Part shown: positions 48,080 through 54,344 of the stretch, one piece after another
How the letters are laid out: every line of letters begins with the position of its first letter
Numbering within the stretch: position 1 is the first letter of the stretch
Assembly: GCF_017183135.1 (NCBI RefSeq)
Contig: NZ_JADDXW010000005.1
Coordinates: forward strand, 186,001-250,000
Reading direction: 5' to 3'
Length of the DNA stretch: 64,000 nucleotides
Source: Aurantimonas marina
GTDB lineage: Bacteria > Pseudomonadota > Alphaproteobacteria > Rhizobiales > Rhizobiaceae
Notes under the pieces: model-generated
Told to the model about the DNA's origin: nothing
Seen by the model: the letters and a program-made list of their open reading frames with translations, nothing else
Database searches by the model: none
Translations under genes and position numbers: made by a program

Positions 48080-48130
48080 CCTGACAACAAGCTGAAGCAG
48101 AAACGTCTGCGTTGTCAGGAAGCCCTCAGG
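48080..48130 (+). promoter_or_regulatory. Putative response-regulator operator, copy 2
   Basis: Half-sites CCTGA (48080) and GCTGA (48091) are 11 bp apart in one orientation; TCAGG (48115) and TCAGG (48126) are 11 bp apart in the other. The outer arms form the 9-bp inverted repeat CCTGACAAC/GTTGTCAGG. The whole block through the ribosome binding site is strongly similar to that at 48981-49031. The last half-site lies where a -35 element would be, as in PhoB-type activation. Confidence 0.65.
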
Positions 48131-48175
48131 TGGCGTCGCCAAATTGACCTTATCGGTTCAAAGGAGACCCACACC

Positions 48176-48823
48176 ATGAAAACGAATCCAGGAAAAGGCG
48201 CGCTTCTATCGAAGGCAACGATCATGCGCACGTCATTCGTCGTCTCTGCCGTCGCCGCGTCCGTATTCGCCGCGACGGCTTCGGCAGATCCCCTTGAAAT
48301 CCCGTACCTGCTGAGCGCGGCCCATGCGGACTTCCTCACGCAGCTCGAGGAAGTTGCCGGCACACCGGGTCAGATCGGCGGTGCGGCCCGCGCTGCGGCC
48401 GATCTTCTGGGCCCCCACATCGAGGCGGAGGAGAGGGCCGTCTTACCATCCCTCGGGCTCATCGAAGAGGTCACGGAAGGAAAGGCCGTGGCAGGGTCTC
48501 TGCCGACATTGGCGAGCCTGCAGGCGGAACTGCCCCTGCTGATCGACGGTCAGATAGAGGCCATCGGCGCGCTGGCAGAGCTGTACGCTGCGGGAGATGC
48601 GGGAGACCGGCCGGAGGTGTCGCGTCTTGCCGAGAGGATCATCTGGCACGAGATGAGCGATGCGGAGTTTCTCTATCCGGCGGCCGTTCTTGTCGGCTCT
48701 ACCGCCCGCGCGGCCGAGGTCGATGCGTCTGAGAGCCAGAGCGACCCGGCGCCGCTCTACGGCCGTGACCCGATCCCGATGATGGGGCTGGGTAACCCGC
48801 ACGCGCTCCACGCCCCTCAATGA
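48176..48823 (+). CDS. Exported hemerythrin-like protein
   Basis: A 215-residue protein with a signal peptide (residues 17-37). The mature part is predicted all-helical, with hemerythrin-like metal residues: H50 (AAHADFL), H81 and E85 (GPHIEAEERAVLPSL), and H158 with D162/E164 (WHEMSDAEFLYPA). The usual third-helix histidine is not seen; E128 is near its place. Hemerythrins bind a di-iron site for oxygen, NO or redox sensing, but exported ones are rare and the ligand set here is incomplete. AAGGAG precedes ATG 48176. Expression probably depends on the upstream two-component operator. Confidence 0.7.
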   Translation: MKTNPGKGALLSKATIMRTSFVVSAVAASVFAATASADPLEIPYLLSAAHADFLTQLEEVAGTPGQIGGAARAAADLLGPHIEAEERAVLPSLGLIEEVTEGKAVAGSLPTLASLQAELPLLIDGQIEAIGALAELYAAGDAGDRPEVSRLAERIIWHEMSDAEFLYPAAVLVGSTARAAEVDASESQSDPAPLYGRDPIPMMGLGNPHALHAPQ

Positions 48824-48853
48824 ACCAACGGCCCTCGTGTAGCGGGTTCCGCG

Positions 48854-48878
48854 AAGGCCGGCCGTTGCGGCCGGCCTT
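48854..48878. terminator. Strong hairpin after the hemerythrin-like gene
   Basis: AAGGCCGGCCG (48854-48864) pairs perfectly over 11 bp with CGGCCGGCCTT (48868-48878) across a 3-nt loop. Only two T residues follow, so termination may be partial. It separates the hemerythrin-like gene from the next regulated promoter. Confidence 0.65.
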
Positions 48879-48980
48879 CCGTGACGCCGGCAAACCGCGG
48901 ACGATGACCATCCGAACCGCGATGATAGTCGCCGTCCCGGCAAGAACGCCAAACTGCGTGCCGATCGACCATTTTCTTTG

Positions 48981-49031
48981 CCTGACACCAAGCTGAAGCG
49001 GAAACCGCGTCGCTGTCAGGAAACCCTCAGG
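48981..49031 (+). promoter_or_regulatory. Putative response-regulator operator, copy 3
   Basis: CCTGA (48981) and GCTGA (48992), then TCAGG (49016) and TCAGG (49027), reproduce the spacing of copy 2 exactly (11, 24 and 11 bp). Similarity to copy 2 extends through the putative -10 region to the AAGGA of the ribosome binding site, which points to a duplicated promoter. It precedes the Asp-rich protein gene and probably drives the DUF2271-reductase-ApbE genes beyond it. Confidence 0.65.
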
Positions 49032-49075
49032 TGCCATCTCCAGACTGATCCCATCGGATACAAGGAAACCTCGCC

Positions 49076-49411
49076 ATGCGTAAACCTCTCGCCCTGCTTG
49101 CCACCACGGCACTGACGCTCGCCGCCATCGGCGTGCCCGCCTGGAGCGCGCTGCAAACCCCGCCCGACGGCGAGGAAAGCAGCTTTGCCGCATTCGTCCA
49201 CGATGGAGCGGAGTCGCTTCAGTTCCTCCTCGTCAGCGACGAAGATGATGACGATCGCCGGCGGTCCAGCCACCGCGAAGACGACGAAGACGACGATGAC
49301 GACGATGATGACAGCAACAGCGCACGCAATCCCGCGCCGGCCAAGTCCGTTGCGCCGCCGCAGAACCCTCTCTTCGGCAACGGCGCCGCGCCGCAGGTCC
49401 AAGTGAACTGA
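49076..49411 (+). CDS. Secreted Asp-rich protein
   Basis: A 111-residue protein with a signal peptide (LLATTALTLAAIGVPAWSA) and a mature part dominated by an acidic run: SDEDDDDRRRSSHRED, then a tract of eight Asp (residues 72-79), ending in a Pro/Ala/Asn-rich tail (NPLFGNG). Similar acidic secreted proteins accompany PepSY and cytochrome b genes in other alphaproteobacteria. Cation binding is a guess from composition. It follows operator copy 3 and precedes the DUF2271 gene by 49 bp. Confidence 0.75.
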   Translation: MRKPLALLATTALTLAAIGVPAWSALQTPPDGEESSFAAFVHDGAESLQFLLVSDEDDDDRRRSSHREDDEDDDDDDDDSNSARNPAPAKSVAPPQNPLFGNGAAPQVQVN

Positions 49412-49460
49412 CCCCCGCCCGTCGCCCCGTCCTCACCCCCGAACAAGAAGGCAGATTCCT

Positions 49461-49931
49461 ATGAAGTTTGTTTTAGCAACGCTCGCGCTGACGACAGCGC
49501 TGACGTTTCCCAGCCTCGCCATGGCGCGCCCTGTCGTGCTGACGACGACGCTCAACACCTATGGCGGCGATGGTGCCTATCTTGCCTACTATGTCACCGA
49601 TGCGCAGGGCGCCTATGTCGGCAGCCTCTGGATGGCTGGCGGCAAGTCGAAGTACTACGAGCACCTCTCGGACTGGTACCGCGCCACCGGCGGTGACCCG
49701 GCCCAGATCAACGGCATCACCGGCGCCAGCGTGGGCGCGGGTCGGCAGCTGAAGATCACGCTCGATCTGGCCGATGCGCTGTTCGATGCGGGATATGAAC
49801 TGCACGTTGACGCGGCGGTCGAGGACATGCGCGACAGTCCGAACGAGATAGCCGTGCCGCTGACGACGAACGGCGCAAATACGCCGGTCCGCGGGCGCCG
49901 CTACATCGCCAACTTCAGCTACGGCATGTGA
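49461..49931 (+). CDS. DUF2271 family secreted protein, probably flavinylated
   Basis: A 156-residue protein with a signal peptide (residues 1-22, ending LAMA) and the DUF2271 fold (YLAYYVTDAQGAYVGSLWMAGGKSKYYEHLSDWYRAT). INGITGASVG resembles the [S/T]GA[S/T] motif to which ApbE attaches FMN; the Ser would be the acceptor. Family members occur beside PepSY reductases and ApbE and have been proposed as flavinylated redox carriers. The gene is followed 12 bp later by the reductase and then by apbE. Confidence 0.85.
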   Translation: MKFVLATLALTTALTFPSLAMARPVVLTTTLNTYGGDGAYLAYYVTDAQGAYVGSLWMAGGKSKYYEHLSDWYRATGGDPAQINGITGASVGAGRQLKITLDLADALFDAGYELHVDAAVEDMRDSPNEIAVPLTTNGANTPVRGRRYIANFSYGM

Positions 49932-49943
49932 GGAGGCGAGGTC

Positions 49944-52151
49944 ATGCTCCGGGCGCTCCATCGCTGGCCGGGCCTCGTGGCTCTGGCTCTCGTCACCGTT
50001 CTGGCGCTCAGCGGGGCGGCGCTGTCCGTCTTTCCGGCGGCGGAGCGCCTCGCTGCGCCGCAGGCGGAAGCCGGTCTGACCGTGGCCGACCTCGCTTCGC
50101 GCATCCAGGCTGTCTATCCTGGCGTCGAGCAGATCCGCCGCGCACCGTCCGGCCGGATCACCGCCTACTGGTTCGATGCCGGCACGCCGGGCGCCGCGGT
50201 CATCGATCCGGCTACGGGAGAGGGGATCGCTTCGGCTGACCCCAACCAGACCGAGCGCTGGCTGACCAACCTGCATCGCTCACTGTTCCTCGGGGACGGC
50301 GGACGCATCACCATGGCGGCGGCCGCTTTGGCGATGCTCGTCCTTTCGGTTTCCGGGGCGCTTCTGGTCGCGCGGCGGGCAGGTGGGTGGCGCCGCTGGT
50401 TCTCCCCGCTGCGCGGTCCGATGCCAGGCCGCCTGCATGTGGAGATCGCCCGCGTCGCGGTGTTGGGCCTCGCGCTCTCTTCAGCCACCGCGCTCTGGAT
50501 GACGGCCTCCACCTTCGATCTTTTACCCGACGGCGGAGTGCCGCTTGCCGTCCCGTCCGAGATGAGCGGCGAAACTGGCGTGGCGCTCGGTGCGATCGAC
50601 CTGCTCGGCGGAACCCCGACCGCGGAACTTCGCGAACTGAACTTTCCCTATCCCGGCGACGCAACCGATATCTTCACGCTGAAGACCGACCGGGGCATCG
50701 GGTATCTCGATCAGGGCACGGGCGCACTACTTGGCTGGACTGACCTGACCGGGTGGGAGCGCCTCTCGGAAACGATCTACATGCTGCACACCGGCCAAGG
50801 AGCGGCAACGCTGGGGCTGGTGCTCGGGCTGATGGCTCTCGGCGTGCCGGTGATGGGCGGAACCGGGATGGTGCTGTGGTGGGCGGGGCGGCGGAGCAGG
50901 CCGCAGATCCACGCCAACCAGCCAGCTTCCCGGGCCGAAACGATCATTCTGGTCGGCAGCGAGGGTGGCAGCACATGGAGCTTTGCCGCGACGCTGCACA
51001 AGGCGCTGACGGATGCGGGCCAGAGCGTTCATGCTGCACCGATGTCGGCCTTCGATCCGGCCCGCTACACCCGCGCGCAGCGGATCGTCGTTCTCGCCGC
51101 GACCTATGGCGACGGCGATGCGCCGGCATCGGCAAGAGGGTTCCTCGACCAGGTCGCGCAGCTCGAAGCGCCGCCCGCCGCAGCTTTCGCGGTGCTGGGT
51201 TTCGGTGACCGCAGCTTCCCGGCCTACTGCGCCTTCGCCCGCGTCGTTGCCGAGACTGCCGAGGCGCGGGGCTGGAAGATGCTGCTGCCGTTCGACACGG
51301 TCGACCGCCAGTCGCCGCAGGATTTCGCCCGCTGGGGCCGGGCGCTCGGCACCGCCATGGAGATCGAACTCGAGCTCGGCCACCAGCCGGTTCTGCCGGC
51401 GACAGAGGCGCTGACCCTGATCTCGCGCCGCGACTACGGGGCCGAGGTGCAGGCGCCGACCGCAATCCTGCGCTTCGCCCCGCCCACGGCCTCGCTCTGG
51501 AAGCGCGTGCTCGGCCGCGGCTTCGGAGGCTTTCGGCCCGGCGATCTTCTGGGCATCGTCCCCGACGGATCCGCCGTGCCCCGGTTCTACTCGCTCGCTT
51601 CGGGACGCGGCGATGGCTTCGTCGAAATCGTGGTCAAGAAGCACCCCGGCGGTCTTTGCTCCGGGCAGCTTCTCGACCTGCAACCGGGCGACAGCATGCC
51701 GGGCTTCATACGCCGCAACCCCGCGTTTCGGCCCGCGCGAAACCACAAGCCGATAATCCTCATCGGCGCTGGGGCAGGCATCGGACCACTTGCCGGATTC
51801 GCGCGGGCCAATCGGCGCGCCCGGCCGATGCACCTGTGGTTCGGCGCCCGGCACCCCGACAGCGATTTTCTCTATGGCACGGAGATCGCCGGTTGGCGGA
51901 CGGAAGGCCGGCTTGCCTCTATCACGACCGCGTTCTCACGGACGGAGCAGCGGGCCTATGTCCAGGATGCGCTGCGAAGGGACGCCCCGAAGGTCGCGCG
52001 ACTGATCGCCGACGGCGCGCAGGTGCTGGTCTGTGGCGGACGCGACATGGCTGCAGGGGTGGCGGAGGCGCTGACGGATATCCTGACCCCGCAGGGTTTG
52101 ACACCTGCGATGTTGAAAGCGGAGAATCGCTATGCCGAGGACGTTTACTGA
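49944..52151 (+). CDS. PepSY membrane domain fused to flavodoxin and FNR-type reductase
   Basis: The 735-residue protein begins with a PepSY-TM domain of four helices (near residues 10-30, 115-135, 165-185 and 285-305), with histidines at HRWPGLVA, NLHRSLF, HVEIARVA and MLHTGQGA suited to haem binding. A flavodoxin domain follows (about 330-470; ATYGDGDAP, VLGFGDRSF), then a ferredoxin-NADP reductase domain (about 490-735; RFYSLASG for FAD, IGAGAGIGPLAG and VCGGRDMAAGVAEAL for NADPH). It would carry electrons from cytosolic NADPH across the membrane to a periplasmic acceptor such as the DUF2271 protein. GGAGG precedes ATG 49944. Confidence 0.93.
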   Translation: MLRALHRWPGLVALALVTVLALSGAALSVFPAAERLAAPQAEAGLTVADLASRIQAVYPGVEQIRRAPSGRITAYWFDAGTPGAAVIDPATGEGIASADPNQTERWLTNLHRSLFLGDGGRITMAAAALAMLVLSVSGALLVARRAGGWRRWFSPLRGPMPGRLHVEIARVAVLGLALSSATALWMTASTFDLLPDGGVPLAVPSEMSGETGVALGAIDLLGGTPTAELRELNFPYPGDATDIFTLKTDRGIGYLDQGTGALLGWTDLTGWERLSETIYMLHTGQGAATLGLVLGLMALGVPVMGGTGMVLWWAGRRSRPQIHANQPASRAETIILVGSEGGSTWSFAATLHKALTDAGQSVHAAPMSAFDPARYTRAQRIVVLAATYGDGDAPASARGFLDQVAQLEAPPAAAFAVLGFGDRSFPAYCAFARVVAETAEARGWKMLLPFDTVDRQSPQDFARWGRALGTAMEIELELGHQPVLPATEALTLISRRDYGAEVQAPTAILRFAPPTASLWKRVLGRGFGGFRPGDLLGIVPDGSAVPRFYSLASGRGDGFVEIVVKKHPGGLCSGQLLDLQPGDSMPGFIRRNPAFRPARNHKPIILIGAGAGIGPLAGFARANRRARPMHLWFGARHPDSDFLYGTEIAGWRTEGRLASITTAFSRTEQRAYVQDALRRDAPKVARLIADGAQVLVCGGRDMAAGVAEALTDILTPQGLTPAMLKAENRYAEDVY

Positions 52152-53118
52152 TCTGGTTCGCCACGCGCTGAATGGGCCAACCATGGGCACCCGCTGGTCG
52201 GCGCTATTCGATGCATCGCCCGCTACGGACCCCGTTCCGATCCGTTGCGCGTTGGCCGAAAGCGTGGGCCTGTTGGATCGCCAGATGTCCACCTGGAAGC
52301 CCGATAGCGACCTGATGTGTGTCAATCGCGCGCCGGTGGGTGAATGGGTTTCGGTCCCTCCCGAACTGATGGAGGTTTTGGCCCGTGGCCTCGAGATCGG
52401 GCGGCTGTCCGGCGGGGCGTTCGACATCGGCATGGGCGATGTCGTCACAGCCTGGGGGTTCGGGCCGCAGCATGCGGACCCACAGGCGATGCGGGTAGCC
52501 CTGGGCAGGGCCCACGCCTTGGCGCATGAGGTTCTCGAGCTTGACGGCGATGCGCTGAGGGTTCGCAAACACGCGCCCATGACGCTGGACCTGGCGGGCA
52601 TCGCCAAAGGTTACGCCGTCGATCGCATGATGGCGGTGCTGGGGCGTTTCGGGATCACGGATGCCCTGGTGGGGCTCGATGGCGAGATGCGCGCATGCGG
52701 TCGGCGCGCCGATGGCCGCCCCTGGACGGTGGCGCTGGAGCGGCCCGACTTTGAGACGCGCGCCCCACTCTCGATCCTGGAACTTGCCGATTGCGCGGTG
52801 GCGACATCCGGTGACTACCGACACTGGCTTGATGTTGGCGGACGGCGCCTGTCCCACACCATGGACCCGGCTCGCGGCGGCCCCGCGACGGGATCGCCGG
52901 CATCGGTCACCGTGCTGGCGGAAAGCTGCATGGACGCGGACGCCTGGGCCACGGCTCTCATGGTACGGGGCGCGCGCGCAGGGCTGGAGATCGCACGACA
53001 TCGCGGGTTGAAAGCGATTTTCATCGAACGTGTCGGCGAGACCTTGCGTCAGAGCCGCGTCGGATGGATGGACCGGAAGGAGCATCCGGCTGCGCACTCA
53101 CCAGTCGTTGACGCCTGA
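52132..53118 (+). CDS. apbE: ApbE-family FAD:protein FMN transferase
   Basis: ApbE moves FMN from FAD onto a Thr or Ser of target proteins. The 328 residues show MGTRWSALFD, LVGLDGEMRACG, and HTMDPARGGPATG with the metal-binding Asp region MDADAWATALMV. The start ATG 52132 overlaps the reductase by 20 bp and has GGAG upstream. The N-terminus MPRTFTDLVRHALNGPTMG has no signal peptide or lipobox, although ApbE usually acts outside the cytoplasm. The natural target is the DUF2271 protein two genes upstream. Confidence 0.93.
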   Translation: MPRTFTDLVRHALNGPTMGTRWSALFDASPATDPVPIRCALAESVGLLDRQMSTWKPDSDLMCVNRAPVGEWVSVPPELMEVLARGLEIGRLSGGAFDIGMGDVVTAWGFGPQHADPQAMRVALGRAHALAHEVLELDGDALRVRKHAPMTLDLAGIAKGYAVDRMMAVLGRFGITDALVGLDGEMRACGRRADGRPWTVALERPDFETRAPLSILELADCAVATSGDYRHWLDVGGRRLSHTMDPARGGPATGSPASVTVLAESCMDADAWATALMVRGARAGLEIARHRGLKAIFIERVGETLRQSRVGWMDRKEHPAAHSPVVDA

Positions 53119-53170
53119 AGCAGACCCGCAGAAGCGTAAAACTTCCCCTGTGGATCGTCGCTGATGGCGC

Positions 53171-53320
53171 GTCGGCCGTGCAAGGTCGCGGGCGTGGGCG
53201 CTGGCCAACAAGATCGCCTGCGCGATCTGGGCGCTTCTCGTGGAGGGAGGCATCTATCGGGCGCCGGCGATCGGGGCGAAAGCGAGCGGCAAGGTGCCAA
53301 AGCGTGATGAACCTAAAGGG
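53171..53320 (+). pseudogene. IS110-family transposase, C-terminal remnant
   Basis: One frame reads ALANKIACAIWALLVEGGIYRAP, typical of the last helix of IS110/IS116/IS902 transposases, followed by an Ala/Lys-rich end. The upstream catalytic and transposase_20 parts are missing. From 53119 to 53423 nothing else is recognised. An N-terminal remnant of the same broad family lies at 59612. Confidence 0.55.
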
Positions 53321-53423
53321 CGATGCCTTGATGCCAAACAGACCGTCAGAGGCACTGCGCCTTCGAGTGAGGGGAAATTGAACAGGCGATCAGTGTCGCA
53401 AATAGCGGAACCGCCCGCCATGC

Positions 53424-54341
53424 TCACCCGATCAGCGCGTTCAGATGCGCAACGACGCTGCGAGCAAGCGCCCCGGGTTCGTAGCCGCCCTCAAGCATGG
53501 AGAGCACGCGGCCTTCCCCATGCGCGCGTGCGACGGCAAGAAGCTTGTCGGTCACCCATACATAGTCGGCCTCGGTCAGGCAGAGGTCCGACATGTCGTC
53601 CAGAATATGGGCGTCGAAGCCTGCCGAAATGAACACCATCTGCGGTGCGAAGCGTTCAAGGGCGGGGAGCCAATGATCGGCAACCGCTTCGCGGAACTCC
53701 GGTCCGGCCGCCCCGGCGGCAAGCGGGGTAGCGACGAGATTGGGCGTCTCGGATGCACGTCCGGTAAAGGGATAAAACGGGTGCTGGAAGGACGAGCAGA
53801 ACAGAACCCGCTCGTCATACTTGAAGATTTCCTCCGTGCCATTGCCGTGATGAGCGTCGAAATCGATGATCGCGACACGCTTCAGCCCATGTGCATCGAG
53901 CGCATGGGCTGCGGCAACGGCAATGTTGTTGAACAGGCAAAAGCCGAGCGCCGCTCCCGCCTCCGCATGATGGCCCGGCGGACGGACCGGACAGAAAATC
54001 GGGCAGGCCTCGCCGGAGAGGATCAGGTCGACCCCGAGGATACCGCCGCCAGCCGCCCGTTCCGCGGCGCGCAAGGTACCCGGTGACAACACTGTATCAC
54101 CGTCAATCGCCACCAAGCCGGCGGCGGGCGACGTGGCTGCGAGCCGGTCGAGATAAATCGGTTCATGCACGCGCTCGAGCTGGGCGCGAGTGACAAGCGG
54201 TGCGTCGTAGTGCCGAACCACGAAATCGAGGCCGGATGAAATCATCTGGTTTGAAATCGCGTCCAGCCGCCCGCGCGTGTCGGGGTGGAGTGGCCCGGCG
54301 TCGTGTTCCAGGCAGTCGGGGTGCGAAACGATGCCGAGCAT
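53424..54341 (-). CDS. Histone deacetylase-family protein (class II-like lysine deacetylase)
   Basis: A zinc-dependent amidohydrolase of the HDAC/AcuC/acetylpolyamine group, 305 residues. The active site is clear: RPPGHHAEAG with the paired histidines, IDFDAHHGNGTEE with zinc Asp and His, SAGFDAH with the second zinc Asp, and LEGGYEPGAL with Gly/Tyr near the end. It could reverse lysine acetylation made by the protein encoded directly upstream, whose stop is 3 bp before this start, or act on small acetylated amines. Confidence 0.93.
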   Translation of the reverse strand: MLGIVSHPDCLEHDAGPLHPDTRGRLDAISNQMISSGLDFVVRHYDAPLVTRAQLERVHEPIYLDRLAATSPAAGLVAIDGDTVLSPGTLRAAERAAGGGILGVDLILSGEACPIFCPVRPPGHHAEAGAALGFCLFNNIAVAAAHALDAHGLKRVAIIDFDAHHGNGTEEIFKYDERVLFCSSFQHPFYPFTGRASETPNLVATPLAAGAAGPEFREAVADHWLPALERFAPQMVFISAGFDAHILDDMSDLCLTEADYVWVTDKLLAVARAHGEGRVLSMLEGGYEPGALARSVVAHLNALIG

Positions 54342-54344
54342 GTC

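Noticed and set aside
48176-48823. Calling the exported hemerythrin-like protein a confirmed di-iron protein
   Set aside because: The full set of five histidines and two carboxylates is not visible, so only a hemerythrin-like label is supported.
49245-49320. Short tandem GAC/GAT triplets resembling a simple repeat
   Set aside because: They encode the Asp tract of a secreted protein in frame; there is no spacer pattern, so this is not a CRISPR or regulatory repeat.
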